A stretch of DNA of 64,000 bases from Mycolicibacterium agri (GCF_002553505.1 NZ_PDCP01000020.1:36346-100345); one strand, 5' to 3'; shown: positions 1-14,876, counted from the stretch's first letter. The notes: generated from the letters alone by a model not told the origin. Numbers and translations are program-made.

Positions 1-726
<726 letters not shown>

Positions 727-752
727 GCGGCTCCCGCAACCGATTAGCGACG

Positions 753-788
753 GACGGCGGCGATTTCCCACGGGGAGTCGCCGCCGTC
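753..788 (+). terminator. Hairpin after fbpA
   Basis: A perfect 11-bp inverted repeat (arms 753-763 and 778-788, GACGGCGGCGA with its complement) surrounds a 14-nt loop, 26 nt after the fbpA stop. There is no clear U-tract, which is common for mycobacterial terminators. It probably ends or attenuates fbpA transcription before mpt51. Confidence 0.55.
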
Positions 789-864
789 AGTCGTTTCCGC
801 GGCGCGCGGTGATGTGGTTCACTGCATTGCGCGGGGGATCGGCCAACGACGTGAGGTGGGGCAG

Positions 865-1746
865 ATGCGTGTCTTTGTCAGAGCGATCTTGAGCGTGATG
901 CTGGCTGCGGGCCTCTGGTCAGCCACCACGCCGGTCGCCAAGGCCGATGGCGTCGAGTACCTGATGGTGCCGTCGGCCGCCATGGGCCGTGACATCCCCG
1001 TCGCATTCCAGGCCGGCGGACCGCACGCCGTGGTGTTGCTCGACGCGTTCAACGCCGCGCCGGACGTGAGCAACTGGGTCACCGCGGGCAACGCCATGAA
1101 CACGCTCGCCGGCAAAGGCATCTCGGTGGCCGCACCCGCGGGCGGCGCGTGGAGCATGTACACCAATTGGGAGCAGGACGGCAGCAAGCAGTGGGAGACG
1201 TTCCTCGCCGACGAGCTGCCCAACTGGCTGGCCGCCAACAAGGGGCTCGCGCCTAACGGGCACGGCATCGTCGGCGCCGCGCAGGGCGGCTACGGCGCGA
1301 TGGCCATGGCCACGTTCCACCCCGACCGCTATCGCTACGCCGGCTCGCTGTCGGGCTTCCTCACCCCGTCGAACACCTACATGAACGGCGCCATCACCGA
1401 CGGCCTGCTGCGCTTCGGCGGCCTGGACATTCGCAACATGTGGGGTTTGCCACAGTTGGGCCGCTGGAAGTGGCACGACCCCGACGTGCACATTCAGTTG
1501 CTGGCGGACAACAACACGCGGCTGTGGGTGTTCAGCCCCGGCACGCTGACCTGTAGCGATCCCGCCGCGATGATCGGCTACTGCGAGCAGGCGCAGGGCA
1601 GCGCGCGCAGCTTCTACCAGCACTATCGCGTCGTCGGCGGGCACAACGGGCACTTCGACTTCCCGCCCGACGGCCAGCACGACTGGTCGACGTGGGGACC
1701 GCAGCTGGCGGCCATGTCGGGCGAACTCGTCGCCACGATCAAGTAA
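865..1746 (+). CDS. mpt51: MPT51/FbpD, Ag85-like secreted protein without catalytic serine
   Basis: Secreted alpha/beta-hydrolase-fold protein of the Ag85 family, 293 residues. The ATG at 865 is chosen because it gives a standard signal peptide (MRVFVRAILSVMLAAGLWSA, cleavage near AKADG); a longer reading from 814 would put charged residues in front of it. Where Ag85 has GLSMAG, this protein has GAAQGG, so the nucleophile serine is missing. The region GGHNGHFDFPPDGQHDW matches the Ag85 C-terminal part. In M. tuberculosis MPT51 is described as non-enzymatic and matrix-binding; the same role is inferred here. It lies directly after fbpA, as in other mycobacteria. Confidence 0.92.
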   Translation: MRVFVRAILSVMLAAGLWSATTPVAKADGVEYLMVPSAAMGRDIPVAFQAGGPHAVVLLDAFNAAPDVSNWVTAGNAMNTLAGKGISVAAPAGGAWSMYTNWEQDGSKQWETFLADELPNWLAANKGLAPNGHGIVGAAQGGYGAMAMATFHPDRYRYAGSLSGFLTPSNTYMNGAITDGLLRFGGLDIRNMWGLPQLGRWKWHDPDVHIQLLADNNTRLWVFSPGTLTCSDPAAMIGYCEQAQGSARSFYQHYRVVGGHNGHFDFPPDGQHDWSTWGPQLAAMSGELVATIK

Positions 1747-1771
1747 CTTAAAGCGCCGGTACCTTGGAGTC

Positions 1772-2254
1772 GTGCTGCACACGGTTCGGCGACGGCCGAA
1801 ATGGTCGACGAGCTTCGCCGTCACGTCCTCTCTGGTCGCACCGCTCACCGCGGTGCTGACCGGCTGCTCGGCAGGTGACGCGATGCTGCCGACGATGGCG
1901 GTACCTTCGCCGTCGGTGGTGCACTCGCGTGCTCAGGCCAAGGGCGGCGCGCTGCCGCCGGAGGACGCCGCGCCGAACACCTTCACGGTGACCGCGCAGC
2001 AGCGTGCGTATCTCGACGCGTTGAAAGCCGCAGGCATCCGGCCGTCGAGCGAACTTCTGGCGTTGAGCATCGGGTCGTATGTGTGTCAGGCGCGGGCGGC
2101 CAAGCAATCGGATCAGGCTGTGTGGGATTACGTGAAGCCGTTGGTCCGCAACGACGTGCGCAAGACACAACTCAACGCGGTGGCGCCGTCACCGGCACAG
2201 GTGAACGCCGCGACCGCCGACTACATTCGGATCGCCACCGAGCGACTCTGCTGA
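1772..2254 (+). CDS. DUF732-type lipoprotein
   Basis: Predicted exported lipoprotein of 160 residues beginning with GTG at 1772. An N-terminal Arg/Lys-rich stretch (RRRPK) and a hydrophobic segment lead to a lipobox LTGC with the lipidated Cys at residue 32. The C-terminal half (AYLDALKAAGI ... IGSYVCQA ... TADYIRIATERLC) has two cysteines and the pattern of the small mycobacterial DUF732 domain. Function is unknown. Placement between mpt51 and culp6 suggests an envelope role, but that is only context. Confidence 0.75.
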   Translation: MLHTVRRRPKWSTSFAVTSSLVAPLTAVLTGCSAGDAMLPTMAVPSPSVVHSRAQAKGGALPPEDAAPNTFTVTAQQRAYLDALKAAGIRPSSELLALSIGSYVCQARAAKQSDQAVWDYVKPLVRNDVRKTQLNAVAPSPAQVNAATADYIRIATERLC

Positions 2255-2296
2255 CCACTACCGCGCACATAGGCACATAAGGAGCACGACAACTAA

Positions 2297-3304
2297 ATGG
2301 CCACCAATAGTCGCCGCAAGCGTCACCGGCTGCTCGCCCTGATCGCGGCGGGCGCGATGGCGCTCGTCGTGGTGCTGGTCGTCGTGGTGGTGATCGTGGT
2401 CATCCGCCAGCCCGAGAAGACCGAGACCGCCGTGCCGCCCAGCGCGGTGCCGCCCACCGGGGCGTCGCCGACGAAGAAGCCGCGCCCGGAGTTCCAGGAC
2501 GCCAGCTGCCCCGACGTGCAACTGGTTTCGATCCCCGGCACCTGGGAGTCGTCGCCGACACTCGACCCGTTCAACCCGGTCCAGTTCCCGATAGCGTTGC
2601 TGCTCAACGTCACCAACCCGCTGCGTGAGCAGTACGGCACCGACCGGCTCGAGATCTACACCGTCCCCTACACCGCGCAGTTCCACAATCCGCTGTCGGC
2701 CGACAAGCAGATGTCCTACAACGACAGCCGCGCCGAAGGCACGCGCAACGCCGTCAAGGCCATCACGGACATGAACAACCGCTGCCCGCTGACCAGCTAT
2801 GTGCTGATCGGCTTCTCACAGGGCGCCGTGATCGCCGGCGACATCGCCAGCGACATCGGCAACGGGCGCGGTCCCGTCGACGCCGACCTTGTGCTGGGCG
2901 TGACGCTCATCGCCGACGGCCGCAGGCAGGCAGGCGTCGGTGTGGACGTCGGCCCGAACCCGCCCGGCCAGGGCGCCGAGATCACGCTGCACGAGGTGCC
3001 GATGCTGTCGCAGATGGGGCTGACCATGACCGGCCCGCGGCCCGGCGGATTCGGTGTGCTCAACGACCGCACCAACGAGATCTGCGCGGCCGGCGACCTG
3101 ATCTGCTCTGCGCCGCAGGAGGCGTTCTCGATCGCCAACCTGCCAAGAACGATGGAGATCCTCGGCGGCGGGGCGGGCCAACCCGTGCACGCGATGTACA
3201 ACACCACGCAGTTCTGGAATCTGGGCGGAGCGCCCGCCACGGCGTGGACGCTGGATTGGGCCAAGCAGATCATCGATGCCGCGCCGCATCCAAAACATGG
3301 CTGA
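2297..3304 (+). CDS. culp6: Culp6, envelope lipase/phospholipase (Rv3802c homologue)
   Basis: Cutinase-like serine esterase of 335 residues, the Rv3802c type, which is essential in M. tuberculosis and has phospholipase/thioesterase activity in the cell envelope. One transmembrane anchor (about residues 12-35, very Val-rich) precedes a periplasmic domain. The nucleophile elbow GFSQGA places the catalytic Ser at residue 174; the Asp sits in CAAGDLIC between two Cys, and the His in QPVHAMY. AAGGAG-like ribosome binding sequence (about 2279-2284) precedes the ATG at 2297. It is always found beside fadD32-pks13-accD4, which suggests that it tunes mycolate or phospholipid turnover. Confidence 0.93.
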   Translation: MATNSRRKRHRLLALIAAGAMALVVVLVVVVVIVVIRQPEKTETAVPPSAVPPTGASPTKKPRPEFQDASCPDVQLVSIPGTWESSPTLDPFNPVQFPIALLLNVTNPLREQYGTDRLEIYTVPYTAQFHNPLSADKQMSYNDSRAEGTRNAVKAITDMNNRCPLTSYVLIGFSQGAVIAGDIASDIGNGRGPVDADLVLGVTLIADGRRQAGVGVDVGPNPPGQGAEITLHEVPMLSQMGLTMTGPRPGGFGVLNDRTNEICAAGDLICSAPQEAFSIANLPRTMEILGGGAGQPVHAMYNTTQFWNLGGAPATAWTLDWAKQIIDAAPHPKHG

Positions 3305-3458
3305 CACGTGATCAGACGGGATTTGGCGTGCGGCTAGCGGTCGAATAACATTAAGAAAAAACTAAGACTGACGACTTACGGCTGGGCGGAAAAACCTGGT
3401 CACAGGCGTACCATCACGTGCTAGCCGACGGGCGCCTCGTGACCCGGCAGCGGATGCT

Positions 3459-3485
3459 AACCCCTCGGTAACATCACGCGGGGTT
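3459..3485 (+). terminator. Possible weak terminator/attenuator before fadD32
   Basis: The 286-nt gap between culp6 and fadD32 contains a 6-bp stem (AACCCC at 3459-3464, GGGGTT at 3480-3485) with a 15-nt loop, followed by a run of T. It resembles a short intrinsic terminator or an attenuator in the fadD32 leader. The rest of this gap is expected to hold the fadD32 promoter; no other gene is visible in it. Confidence 0.3.
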
Positions 3486-3590
3486 TTTCGATCCGAGAGG
3501 ACAACGGAGTCCTCAACGACGCCCGCAGCGGCCCGACGGTCCACGCGAGAACACGCGTTGCGACGAGTGCGGTTCTGACAGGAGAGTGCG

Positions 3591-5480
<1,890 letters not shown>

Positions 5481-5501
5481 AACCCAGGCTGATATTCAAA
5501 A

Positions 5502-8500
5502 ATGACTGAAAACCAACCGGATTCGCAGCACGCGCCCGGAGCGGACGACGAAGGCTTCAAGCTGGCGCCCGAACGCCCGGTCACCCCGGCACGCACCGAC
5601 ATGACCGTCGCCGAGATGCGCGAATGGCTGCGCAATTGGATCGCCAATGCCACCGGGCAACCCGCCGACTCGATCGACGACTCAACGCCGATGGTCGAGC
5701 TGGGGCTGTCGTCCCGCGACGCCGTGGCGATGGCAAGCGACATCGAAGACCTCACCGGTGTGACGTTGACGGCCACCGTCGCGTTCCGCCATCCGACCAT
5801 CGAATCGCTGGCCACGGTGATCATCGAGGGCGAGCCGGAGCCGGAGGGCGACGAGGGTCCCGACTTCGACTGGTCGCGCGACCGCGACGTCGAGGACATC
5901 GCGATCGTCGGTCTGGCCACCCGCTTCCCCGGCGACATGAACTCTCCCGACGAGACGTGGCAGGCGCTGCTCGAGGGCCGCGACGCCATCACCGATCTGC
6001 CCGAAGGCCGGTGGGAGGAGTTCCTGTCCGAGCCGCGGATCGCCGAGCGGGTCGCCAAGGCCCGCACCCGGGGCGGATACCTGAAGGACATCAAGGGTTT
6101 TGACGCCGAATTCTTCGCGCTGTCGAAGATGGAGGCCGACAACATCGATCCGCAGCAGCGGATGGCGCTCGAGCTGACGTGGGAAGCGTTGGAGAACGCC
6201 CGAATTCCGGCGTCGTCGCTGCGCGGCCAGAGCGTCGGGGTCTACATCGGCAGCTCCACCAACGACTACAGCTTCCTGGCGATGTCGGATCCATCGGTGG
6301 CACACCCGTATGCGATCACCGGCACGGCCAGTTCGATCATCGCCAACCGGGTGTCGTACTTCTACGACTTCCGCGGCCCGTCGGTGGCGGTCGACACCGC
6401 CTGCTCCAGCTCGCTGGTCGCCGCGCACCAGGGTGTGCAGGCGCTGCGCTCGGGCGAGGCCGACGTCGCGATCGTCGGTGGCGTGAACGCGTTGATCACC
6501 CCGCTGGTGACGGTCGGTTTCGACGAGGTCGGCGGTGTGCTGGCCTCCGACGGCCGGATCAAGTCGTTCTCCGCCGACGCCGACGGCTACGCCCGGTCCG
6601 AGGGCGGCGGCATGCTGGTGCTCAAGCGCCTCTCCGACGCTCGCCGCGACGGCGACGAGATCTACGCGATCATCGCGGGCAGCGCGGTCAACCATGACGG
6701 CCGATCCAACGGCCTGCTGGCGCCGAATCCCGACGCGCAGGCCGATGTGCTGCGCAAGGCGTACAAGGATGCAGGCATCGACCCGCGCACCGTCGACCAC
6801 ATCGAGGCGCACGGCACCGGCACCATCCTCGGTGACCCGATCGAGGCCGACGCGCTGGGCCGCGTCGTCGGCAAGGGCCGCCCCGCCGATAAGCCCGCGT
6901 TGCTGGGTGCTGTGAAATCCAATGTGGGACACCTGGAGTCGGCCGCGGGCGCGGCGAGCCTGGCGAAGATGGCGCTGGCGCTCAAGCACGGCAAGATCCC
7001 GCCGTCGATCAACTACAGCGGGCCCAACCCCTATATCGACTTCGAGGCGATCCGGCTCAAGGTCGCCGACACCGTCACCGACTGGCCCCGCTACAGCGGC
7101 CACGCCATCACCGGCGTCTCGGGCTTCGGCTTCGGCGGCGCGAACGCGCACATGGTCCTGCGCGAGGTGCTGCCGTCGGACCTGGAGGAGCCCGAACCAG
7201 AAGAGCCGGAAGAGGTTTCGGAAGGCAAACACGCCGCGTCGGAAGCCGACGCCGTGTACGTCGGCGGTGTGCGGATGGACGAGTACGGCGAGTTCATCCA
7301 CGATGACGACGACGATGCGCTTGACCGCCCGGCGCACGCCACCGAGGACGCCGAGCCGGACCTGCCCGGCCTGACCGACGAGGCCAAGCGCCTGCTCGAG
7401 GTCGCCCGTGAAGAGCTGGAAGCCGGCGAGCAGCCCACTCCAGTTGTGCCGCTGGCTGTTTCGGCGTTCCTGACGTCGCGCAAGCGGCAGGCCGCCGCGG
7501 AGCTGGCCGACTGGATGGACAGCCCCGAGGGCCGCGCCTCCTCGCTGGAGTCGATCGGCCGCTCCCTGTCGCGGCGCAACCACGGCCGCTCGCGCGCGGT
7601 GGTCATGGCGCACGACCACGACGAGGCGATCAAGGCGCTGCGCGCGCTGGCCGACGGCAAGCAGAGCCCCAACACCTACAGCGCCGACGGCCCGGTCACC
7701 AACGGCCCGGTGTGGGTGCTGGCCGGTTTCGGCGCCCAGCACCGCAAGATGGGCAAGAACCTCTATCTGCGCAACGAGGTGTTCGCCGAGTGGATCAACA
7801 AGGTCGACGCGCTCGTCCAGGACGAGCTCGGCTACTCGATCGTCGAACTGATCCTCGACGACTCCAAGGACTACGGCATCGAGACCACTCAGGTCACGAT
7901 CTTCGCGATTCAGGTCGCACTCGGTGAGTTGTTGAAGCACCACGGCGCGAAACCCGCTGCGGTGGTGGGCCAGTCGCTCGGTGAGGCCGCGGCCGCCTAC
8001 TTCTCCGGCGGTCTGTCGCTGGAAGACGCCACGCGCACCATCTGCTCGCGTTCGCACCTGATGGGCGAGGGCGAGGCGATGCTGTTCGGCGAGTACATCC
8101 GCCTGATGGCGCTCGTCGAGTACTCCGCCGATGAGATCAAGACGGTGTTCTCCGACTATCCCGATCTCGAGGTGTGCGTGTACGCCGCGCCGACCCAGAC
8201 GGTGATCGGCGGTCCGCCAGAGCAGGTCGACGCGATCATCGAGCGGGCTGAGAAAGAGGGCAAGTTCGCCCGCAAGTTCCAGACCAAGGGCGCCAGCCAC
8301 ACCCAGCAGATGGATCCGCTGCTCGGCGAGTTGGCCGCCGAATTGCAGGGCATCCAGCCGCGTCCGCTGACGACCGGTTACTTCTCCACCGTGCACGAGG
8401 GCAGCTACATCCGGCCGGGCGGTGGACCGATCCACGACGTGGAGTACTGGAAGAAGGGCCTGCGCCACAGCGTCTACTTCACGCAGGGCATCCGCAACGC

Positions 8501-10907
8501 CGTCGACAACGGCCACACCACATTCCTTGAGCTGGCACCGAATCCGGTGGCGCTCATGCAGGTTGGCCTGACCACCGCCGCCGCGGGTCTGCACGACGCC
8601 CAGCTGATCGCCACGCTCGCGCGCAAGCAGGACGAAGTCGAGTCGATGACCGCGGCGATGGCACAGCTCTATGTGCACGGCCACGATCTGGACTTCCGCA
8701 CGCTGTTCCCGCGCGGCGAGTACGCCGACATCCCGCCGACCCGGTTCCGTCGCAAGCCGTACTGGCTGGAGGCGCGCTTCACCGGTGACAGCTCGACGGT
8801 GATGCCGGGCAACCACGTCGCCATGCCCGACGGCAGGCACGTGTGGGAGTACGCGCCGAAGGGTCAGACCGATCTCGCTGCGCTGGTGAAAGCCGCTGCG
8901 GCACAGGTTCTTCCGGATGCCCAGCTGACGGCATCCGAGCAGCGCGCGGTGCCGGGCGAAGGTGCGCGGCTGGTGACGACGCTGACGCGCCACCCCGGCG
9001 GCGCCAGTGTGCAGGTGCATGCGCGCATCGAGGAGTCGTTCACTCTGGTGTACGACGCGATCGTCAGCCGCGCCGGTCAGGCCGCAGCACTACCCGCCGC
9101 CGTCGCCACCGGAACCGCCGTCGCGGGCCAGGTTTCGGCCTCGCCCGCAACCGAGGAGCAGCCCGCCGAGGACGCGGAGATCCTCTCCGACAACCTGACC
9201 GCAGGCGTCGGCATGGGCGCCACCTTCGAGAAGTGGTCGCCGGACTCCGGTGAGACCGTGCACGACCGGCTCGCCACGATCGTCGGCGCCGCAATGGGTT
9301 ACGAGCCCGAGGATCTCCCGTGGGAGGTGCCGCTGATCGAGCTCGGCCTCGACTCGCTGATGGCGGTGCGGATCAAGAACCGCGTCGAGTACGACTTCGA
9401 CCTGCCGCCGATCCAGTTGACGGCGGTGCGCGACGCCAACCTCTACAACGTCGAGAAGCTCATCGAGTACGCGATCGAGCACCGCGACGAGGTGGAGCGC
9501 ATCCACGAGCACCAGAAGACGCAGACGCCCGAGGAGATCGCCGCCGAGCAGGCCGCGTTGCTCAGCGGCGCCAACCCGACGACGGTGCAGGCGCCCGCGC
9601 CCGACCCGCAGGCCGAGCCGCAAACGCAGGCCGAGCCGCAGACGCAGGCCGAGGCACCGGCTTCCGACATGCCGATACCGCCGCCGCCCACCGACCCGTC
9701 GGGTCCGTCTGGGCCGTCGATTCCGCCGCCGCCGACCAACCCGGCAGGCCCGGATCAGGATCAGCAGAGCCCGGCCGCCCTGGCCGCGCAGGTGCTGACG
9801 CAGGAGGCGGTCACCGAGGCGTTGGGCGCCGATGTGCCGCCGCGCGAGGCCGCCGAGCGTGTCACGTTCGCGACGTGGGCCATCGTCACCGGCAAGTCGC
9901 CCGGCGGCATCTTCAACGCGCTGCCCGAGGTCGACGACGAGACGGCCGAGAAGATCGCGCAACGGCTTTCGGAGCGCGCCGAGGGCCCCATCACCGTCGA
10001 CGACGTGAAGAACTCGCCGACGATCGAGGCGCTGGCGACCATCGTGCGCGAGCACCTCGAGGCCGGTGAGCTCGACGGGTTCGTCCGCACGCTGCGTGCA
10101 CCGAAGGAGGGCTCGAAGCGGATCCCGGTCTTCGTGTTCCACCCCGCCGGTGGCTCGACGGTGGTGTACGAGCCATTGGTGAAGCGGCTGCCCGCCGACA
10201 CCCCGGTGTACGGCATCGAGCGCGTCGAGGGGTCCGTCGAGGAGCGCGCCGCGCAGTACGTGCCGAAGCTGATGGAAATGCACGACGGCCCATTCATCCT
10301 GGCCGGCTGGTCGCTCGGTGGCGCGATGGCGTACGCGTGCGCGATCGGGCTCAAGCAGGCCGGCGCCGACGTGCGGTTCGTCGGGCTGATCGACACCGTG
10401 CGCCCGGGCGAAGAGGTCCCGCAGACCAAGGAGGAGACCCGCGCCCGCTGGGATCGCTATGCCCGCTTCGCCGAACGCACCTTCAACGTGCAGATCCCGG
10501 CGATCCCGTACGAGCAACTCGAGGAGCTCGACGACGAGGGTCAGGTGCAGTTCGTGCTTGACGCGGTCAAGGCCAGCGGCGTGCAGATCCCCGGCGGCGT
10601 GATCGAGCACCAGCGCACGTCGTATCTGGACAACCGGCTGCTCGAAACGGCCGAGATCAAGCCGTACGACGGGCACGTCACGCTGTACATGGCCGACCGC
10701 TACCACGACGATGCGATCTTCTTCGAGCCGCGCTATGCCAAGCGCCAGCCCGACGGCGGCTGGGGGCAATACGTCTCGGACCTGGAGGTCGTCCACATCG
10801 GGGGCGAGCACATCCAGGCGATCGACGAGCCGTACATTGCGAAGGTCGGCGCGCACATGAGCGAGGCGATCGCACGCATCGAGTCTGAGGAGAAGCAGGC
10901 GAAGTGA
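5502..10907 (+). CDS. pks13: Polyketide synthase Pks13, mycolic acid condensase
   Basis: Joins the activated meromycolate and the carboxylated C24-C26 chain in the last condensation of mycolic acid synthesis. It has 1801 residues, about 70 more than the M. tuberculosis enzyme (1733). Domain order: N-terminal ACP (about 28-105, phosphopantetheine Ser 71 in LGLSSRD), ketosynthase (about 125-555, Cys 301 in VDTACSSS, His in EAHGTGT and NVGHLES), acyltransferase (about 735-1050, Ser 825 in GQSLGEA), second ACP (Ser 1285 in LGLDSLM), a Gln/Pro-rich linker (about 1345-1425), and thioesterase (about 1540-1790, Ser 1604 in GWSLGGA). The size difference is mostly between the second ACP and the TE. The stop overlaps accD4 by 4 nt. 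Confidence 0.97.
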   Translation: MTENQPDSQHAPGADDEGFKLAPERPVTPARTDMTVAEMREWLRNWIANATGQPADSIDDSTPMVELGLSSRDAVAMASDIEDLTGVTLTATVAFRHPTIESLATVIIEGEPEPEGDEGPDFDWSRDRDVEDIAIVGLATRFPGDMNSPDETWQALLEGRDAITDLPEGRWEEFLSEPRIAERVAKARTRGGYLKDIKGFDAEFFALSKMEADNIDPQQRMALELTWEALENARIPASSLRGQSVGVYIGSSTNDYSFLAMSDPSVAHPYAITGTASSIIANRVSYFYDFRGPSVAVDTACSSSLVAAHQGVQALRSGEADVAIVGGVNALITPLVTVGFDEVGGVLASDGRIKSFSADADGYARSEGGGMLVLKRLSDARRDGDEIYAIIAGSAVNHDGRSNGLLAPNPDAQADVLRKAYKDAGIDPRTVDHIEAHGTGTILGDPIEADALGRVVGKGRPADKPALLGAVKSNVGHLESAAGAASLAKMALALKHGKIPPSINYSGPNPYIDFEAIRLKVADTVTDWPRYSGHAITGVSGFGFGGANAHMVLREVLPSDLEEPEPEEPEEVSEGKHAASEADAVYVGGVRMDEYGEFIHDDDDDALDRPAHATEDAEPDLPGLTDEAKRLLEVAREELEAGEQPTPVVPLAVSAFLTSRKRQAAAELADWMDSPEGRASSLESIGRSLSRRNHGRSRAVVMAHDHDEAIKALRALADGKQSPNTYSADGPVTNGPVWVLAGFGAQHRKMGKNLYLRNEVFAEWINKVDALVQDELGYSIVELILDDSKDYGIETTQVTIFAIQVALGELLKHHGAKPAAVVGQSLGEAAAAYFSGGLSLEDATRTICSRSHLMGEGEAMLFGEYIRLMALVEYSADEIKTVFSDYPDLEVCVYAAPTQTVIGGPPEQVDAIIERAEKEGKFARKFQTKGASHTQQMDPLLGELAAELQGIQPRPLTTGYFSTVHEGSYIRPGGGPIHDVEYWKKGLRHSVYFTQGIRNAVDNGHTTFLELAPNPVALMQVGLTTAAAGLHDAQLIATLARKQDEVESMTAAMAQLYVHGHDLDFRTLFPRGEYADIPPTRFRRKPYWLEARFTGDSSTVMPGNHVAMPDGRHVWEYAPKGQTDLAALVKAAAAQVLPDAQLTASEQRAVPGEGARLVTTLTRHPGGASVQVHARIEESFTLVYDAIVSRAGQAAALPAAVATGTAVAGQVSASPATEEQPAEDAEILSDNLTAGVGMGATFEKWSPDSGETVHDRLATIVGAAMGYEPEDLPWEVPLIELGLDSLMAVRIKNRVEYDFDLPPIQLTAVRDANLYNVEKLIEYAIEHRDEVERIHEHQKTQTPEEIAAEQAALLSGANPTTVQAPAPDPQAEPQTQAEPQTQAEAPASDMPIPPPPTDPSGPSGPSIPPPPTNPAGPDQDQQSPAALAAQVLTQEAVTEALGADVPPREAAERVTFATWAIVTGKSPGGIFNALPEVDDETAEKIAQRLSERAEGPITVDDVKNSPTIEALATIVREHLEAGELDGFVRTLRAPKEGSKRIPVFVFHPAGGSTVVYEPLVKRLPADTPVYGIERVEGSVEERAAQYVPKLMEMHDGPFILAGWSLGGAMAYACAIGLKQAGADVRFVGLIDTVRPGEEVPQTKEETRARWDRYARFAERTFNVQIPAIPYEQLEELDDEGQVQFVLDAVKASGVQIPGGVIEHQRTSYLDNRLLETAEIKPYDGHVTLYMADRYHDDAIFFEPRYAKRQPDGGWGQYVSDLEVVHIGGEHIQAIDEPYIAKVGAHMSEAIARIESEEKQAK

Positions 10908-12457
10908 CCACCAAGACCACCGCGGAACTGCTGGCCGAACTTCGCGAGAAGCTCGAGATAGCCAAGGAACCCGGTGGCGAGAAGGCCGTCGCCAAGCGGG
11001 AGAAGAAGGGCATCCCGAGTGCCCGCGCCCGGATTCACGCGCTGCTCGACCCCGGCTCGTTCCTCGAAGTCGGCGCGCTGTGCAAGACGCCGGGCGACCC
11101 CAACGCGCTCTACGGCGACGGCGTGGTCACCGGTCACGGCACCATCAACGGCCGCCCGGTCGGGGTTTTCAGCCACGACCAGACGGTGTTTCAGGGCACG
11201 GTCGGCGAGATGTTCGGCCGCAAGGTGGCCCGCCTGATGGAATGGGTGGCGATGGTCGGCTGCCCGATCATCGGCATCAACGACTCCGGCGGCGCCCGCA
11301 TCCAGGACGCTGTGACGTCGCTGGCGTGGTACGCCGAACTGGGCCGCCGCCACGAGTTGCTGCGCGGTATGGTGCCGGAGATCTCCATCATCCTGGGCAA
11401 ATGCGCTGGCGGAGCGGTGTATTCGCCGATCCAGACCGACCTCATCGTGGCCGTGCGCGATCAGGGCTACATGTTCGTCACCGGCCCCGACGTGATCAAG
11501 GACGTCACCGGTGAGGAAGTCACGCTCGACGAGCTCGGCGGCGCCGACGCGCAGGCCCGCTACGGCAACATCCACCAGGTCGTCGAGGACGAGGCGGCGG
11601 CGTTCCAGTATGTCCGCGACTATCTGAGCTTCCTGCCGCCCAACACATTCGACGATCCGCCGATCGTCAATCCCGGGCTCGAGCCGGAGATCACCCCGCA
11701 CGACCTCGAGCTGGACTCGATCGTGCCGGACTCCGACAACACCGCCTACGACATGCACGAGATCCTGTTACGCATCTTCGACGACGGCGACGTCTTCGAT
11801 GTCGCCGCGCAGCAGGGCCAGGCGATGATCACCGCGTTCGCCCGCGTCGACGGCCACCCGGTGGGCGTGCTGGCCAACCAGCCGATGTATCTGTCCGGCT
11901 CGATCGACAACGAGGCCTCGGACAAGGCGGCGCGGTTCGTACGGTTCTGCGACTCCTTCAACCTGCCACTGGTTTTCGTCGTCGACACCCCGGGCTTCCT
12001 GCCGGGTGTCGAGCAGGAGAAGGGCGGCATCATCAAGCGCGGCGGCCGGTTCCTCAACGCGGTCGTCGAGGCCGACGTGCCGAAGGTGACGATCACCATC
12101 CGCAAGTCCTACGGCGGCGCGTATGCGGTGATGGGCTCCAAGCAGCTGTCGGCCGACCTGAACTTCGCCTGGCCCACCGCGCGCATCGCGGTGATTGGCG
12201 CCGACGGTGCCGCCCAGCTGCTGATGAAGCGGTTTCCCGACCCGAATTCGCCTGAGGCGCAAGAGGTCAAGCGGCAGTTCATCGAGGGCTACAACCTCAA
12301 CATGGCCACGCCGTGGATCGCCGCCGAGCGCGGCTTCATCGACGCGGTGATCCAGCCGCACGAGACCCGGCTGCTGCTGCGCAAGTCGCTGCACCTGTTG
12401 CGCGACAAGCAGAAGCACGGCCGCGTGCAGCGCAAGCACGGCCTGCTGCCCATCTAG
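10904..12457 (+). CDS. accD4: Acyl-CoA carboxylase beta subunit AccD4
   Basis: Carboxyltransferase subunit of the long-chain acyl-CoA carboxylase that supplies 2-carboxyacyl-CoA to Pks13. It has 517 residues. The GTG start overlaps the pks13 TGA (GTGA), so translation is probably coupled. The two crotonase-like halves each show a Gly-rich oxyanion-hole segment: [10 protein letters not shown] and [10 protein letters not shown] in the N-half, and [13 protein letters not shown] and [12 protein letters not shown] in the C-half. The partner AccA3/AccD5 subunits lie outside the window. Confidence 0.95.
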   Translation: MTTKTTAELLAELREKLEIAKEPGGEKAVAKREKKGIPSARARIHALLDPGSFLEVGALCKTPGDPNALYGDGVVTGHGTINGRPVGVFSHDQTVFQGTVGEMFGRKVARLMEWVAMVGCPIIGINDSGGARIQDAVTSLAWYAELGRRHELLRGMVPEISIILGKCAGGAVYSPIQTDLIVAVRDQGYMFVTGPDVIKDVTGEEVTLDELGGADAQARYGNIHQVVEDEAAAFQYVRDYLSFLPPNTFDDPPIVNPGLEPEITPHDLELDSIVPDSDNTAYDMHEILLRIFDDGDVFDVAAQQGQAMITAFARVDGHPVGVLANQPMYLSGSIDNEASDKAARFVRFCDSFNLPLVFVVDTPGFLPGVEQEKGGIIKRGGRFLNAVVEADVPKVTITIRKSYGGAYAVMGSKQLSADLNFAWPTARIAVIGADGAAQLLMKRFPDPNSPEAQEVKRQFIEGYNLNMATPWIAAERGFIDAVIQPHETRLLLRKSLHLLRDKQKHGRVQRKHGLLPI

Positions 12458-12543
12458 TTGTGCCGGATTGTGTATCTGGCGACGGTATTCGCCCCTAAAG
12501 CGTCGCCAGATTCACAGACGAGCGGCTGAAAGCCTGAAAAACA

Positions 12544-12577
12544 GACACCCCGCGAGCCTTTCGACTCGCGGGGTGTC
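12544..12577. terminator. Strong bidirectional hairpin between accD4 and katG
   Basis: A perfect 13-bp inverted repeat (arms 12544-12556 and 12565-12577, GACACCCCGCGAG and its complement) with an 8-nt loop lies in the 133-nt convergent gap. It is positioned to end transcription of both the mycolate operon and katG. Confidence 0.8.
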
Positions 12578-12590
12578 GCATATCTGGTGA

Positions 12591-14840
12591 CTACTTGGCC
12601 AGGTCGAACCGGTCGTTGTTCATGACCTTCACCCACGCCGCGACGAAGTCCTCGATGAACTTCGCCTTGCTGTCTTCCTGGGCGTAGACCTCGGCGATGC
12701 CGCGCAGCACCGAGTTCGAACCGAACACCAGGTCGTTGGCGGTGGCGGTCCACTTGAGCTGGCCCGTCTTGCGGTCGCGGCCCTCGTAGACGTTCTCGGC
12801 GGTCTCCGACGGCTTCCACTCCGTGCTCATGTCGAGCAGGTTGACGAAGAAGTCGTTGGACAGCACGCCCGGCCGGTCGGTGAAGACACCGTGCTTGCTG
12901 CCGCCGTGGTTCACGTTGAGCGCCCGCAGACCGGCGACGGTCACCGCCAACTCCGGCGCCGTCAGGTTGAGCATGTAGGCCCGCTCCACGAGCAGTTGCT
13001 CCAGCGGCGCCTTCTCACCCGGACGGAAGAAGTTGCGCAACCCGTCGGCCCGCGGCTCGAGCACCGCGAAGGACTCGACGTCGGTCTGCTCCTGTGTGGC
13101 GTCGGTGCGACCAGGTGCGAAGTAGACGTCGATCTCGTATCCGGCGTCCCGGGCGGCCTTTTCGACCGCGGCGGAACCGCCGAGCACGATGATGTCCGCC
13201 AGCGACACCTTCTTGCCGCCGGTGGCCGAGGCGTTGAACTCCTGCTGGATCCGCTCGAGCACCGGAAGCACCTGAGCCAGCTCGGTCGGCTCGTTGGCCT
13301 CCCAATTCTTCTGCGGCTCAAGGCGAATCCGCGCACCGTTGGCGCCGCCGCGCTTGTCGGTGCCGCGGAAGCTGCCCGCCGACGCCCACGCCGTCTTGAT
13401 CAGCTGCTGCACGGTCAGGCCGGAGTCGAGCAGCTTGCTCTTCAGCGACGCGATGTCGGCCTCGTCGATCAGCTCGTGGTCGACCTCGGGCACCGGGTCC
13501 TGCCACAGCTGCGGCTCGGGGATCCACGGGCCGAGGTAGCGGCTGATCGGCCCCATGTCGCGGTGCATCAGCTTGTACCACGCCTTGGCGAAGGCCTCGT
13601 CGAGCTCCTCGGGATGCTCGAGCCAGCGGCGCGTGATCTGGCCGTAGATCGGGTCTTCGCGCATCGAGAGGTCGGTCACCAGCATCGTCGGCTTGCGCGG
13701 CGGACCACCGAACGGATCCGGGATGATCGCCTCGGCGTCCTTGGCCTCGAACTGCCATGCGCCGCCGGGGCTCTTGGTCAGCTCCCACTCGTGGCCGTAC
13801 AGCGTCTCGAGGAAGCTGTTGTCCCACTTCGTCGGCGTGGGCGTCCAGACCACCTCGAGACCGCTGGTGACCGTGTCCGGCCCGTTGCCCTGGCCGAACG
13901 GGCACTTCCAGCCCAGCTGCTGCTGCTCGATAGGCGCGCCCTCGGGCTCCGGGCCCACCATGTCGCCGTCATGGGCGCCGTGCGTCTTGCCGAGGGTGTG
14001 CCCGCCGACGATCAGTGCCGCGGTCTCCTCGTCGTTCATGGCCATCCGGCCGAACGTCTCGCGGATGTCGTGGGCGGCTTTGACCGGGTCCGGCTTGCCT
14101 TCCGGGCCTTCGGGATTGACGTAGATCAGGCCCATGGTGGTGGCGCCGAACGGCTCCGCCAGCTTGCGGTCGCTGTCGTTGGTTCCGCCGTAGCGCGCAT
14201 CAGTGCCCAGCCAGGTGTCCTCCTGGCCCCACAGCATCTCCTCCGGCTCCCAGATGTCCTCACGGCCGAACGCGAATCCCATCGTCTTGAAGCCCGACGC
14301 CTCCAGCGCGGCATTGCCGGCGTAGGCGATCAGGTCGGCCCAGGAGATCTTGTTGCCGTACTTCTGCTTGATGGGCCACAGCAGCCGGCGCGCCTTGTCC
14401 AGGTTGGCGTTGTCGGGCCAGCTGTTGAGCGGGGCGAAGCGCTGCGCACCCTGCCCGGCGCCGCCGCGGCCGTCGAAGATGCGGTACGTGCCCGCGGCGT
14501 GCCAGCTCATGCGGATGAACAGGCCCGCGTAGCTGCCGTAGTCGGCAGGCCACCAGTCCTGCGATGTGTTGATCAGCTCGATGACGTCGCGCTTGAACGC
14601 TTCGAGGTCGAGCTTGGCGAACTCGTCGGCGTAGTTGAAGTCCGCGCCGAGCGGGTTGCCCTTTTCGTTCTGCCGGTGCAGCACCGAGACGTCGACCTGG
14701 TCGGGCCACCAGTCCCTGTTGGTCAGCGGAGCGTGTGACTTCGGCTTCGGCGAGTCGATCGCCGGATTCTCGCTCTCGCTGTGGCTGGCCGTTTTCGTGT
14801 CGGCCTGTGGCGGGCGAGCGTCAGATGTATCAGATGACAC
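12591..14840 (-). CDS. katG: Catalase-peroxidase KatG
   Basis: Bifunctional haem catalase-peroxidase that removes hydrogen peroxide and, in M. tuberculosis, activates isoniazid. It has 749 residues. The distal haem pocket is [12 protein letters not shown] (Trp/His) and the proximal ligand motif is [12 protein letters not shown]. The residues of the Met-Tyr-Trp crosslink are present: Trp in MSWHA, Tyr in LIYVNPEGP, Met in RMAMNDEE. Ser326 in VTSGLEVVW corresponds to Ser315 of M. tuberculosis. A duplicated, non-catalytic C-terminal half follows. It lies 36 nt downstream of furA and is probably cotranscribed with it and under FurA control. Confidence 0.97.
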   Translation of the reverse strand: MSSDTSDARPPQADTKTASHSESENPAIDSPKPKSHAPLTNRDWWPDQVDVSVLHRQNEKGNPLGADFNYADEFAKLDLEAFKRDVIELINTSQDWWPADYGSYAGLFIRMSWHAAGTYRIFDGRGGAGQGAQRFAPLNSWPDNANLDKARRLLWPIKQKYGNKISWADLIAYAGNAALEASGFKTMGFAFGREDIWEPEEMLWGQEDTWLGTDARYGGTNDSDRKLAEPFGATTMGLIYVNPEGPEGKPDPVKAAHDIRETFGRMAMNDEETAALIVGGHTLGKTHGAHDGDMVGPEPEGAPIEQQQLGWKCPFGQGNGPDTVTSGLEVVWTPTPTKWDNSFLETLYGHEWELTKSPGGAWQFEAKDAEAIIPDPFGGPPRKPTMLVTDLSMREDPIYGQITRRWLEHPEELDEAFAKAWYKLMHRDMGPISRYLGPWIPEPQLWQDPVPEVDHELIDEADIASLKSKLLDSGLTVQQLIKTAWASAGSFRGTDKRGGANGARIRLEPQKNWEANEPTELAQVLPVLERIQQEFNASATGGKKVSLADIIVLGGSAAVEKAARDAGYEIDVYFAPGRTDATQEQTDVESFAVLEPRADGLRNFFRPGEKAPLEQLLVERAYMLNLTAPELAVTVAGLRALNVNHGGSKHGVFTDRPGVLSNDFFVNLLDMSTEWKPSETAENVYEGRDRKTGQLKWTATANDLVFGSNSVLRGIAEVYAQEDSKAKFIEDFVAAWVKVMNNDRFDLAK

Positions 14841-14876
14841 AGCGTTCCTTCCGGGATTGTGATTTTCGGGCTGTGA

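Noticed and set aside
5682..9020. Frame of over 1100 codons opposite pks13
   Set aside because: Antisense shadow of clear Pks13 domains; no start signal or recognisable motif.
12891..14738. Open frame on the plus strand opposite katG
   Set aside because: KatG motifs are intact on the other strand; the plus frame shows only low-complexity Arg/Val/Leu sequence.
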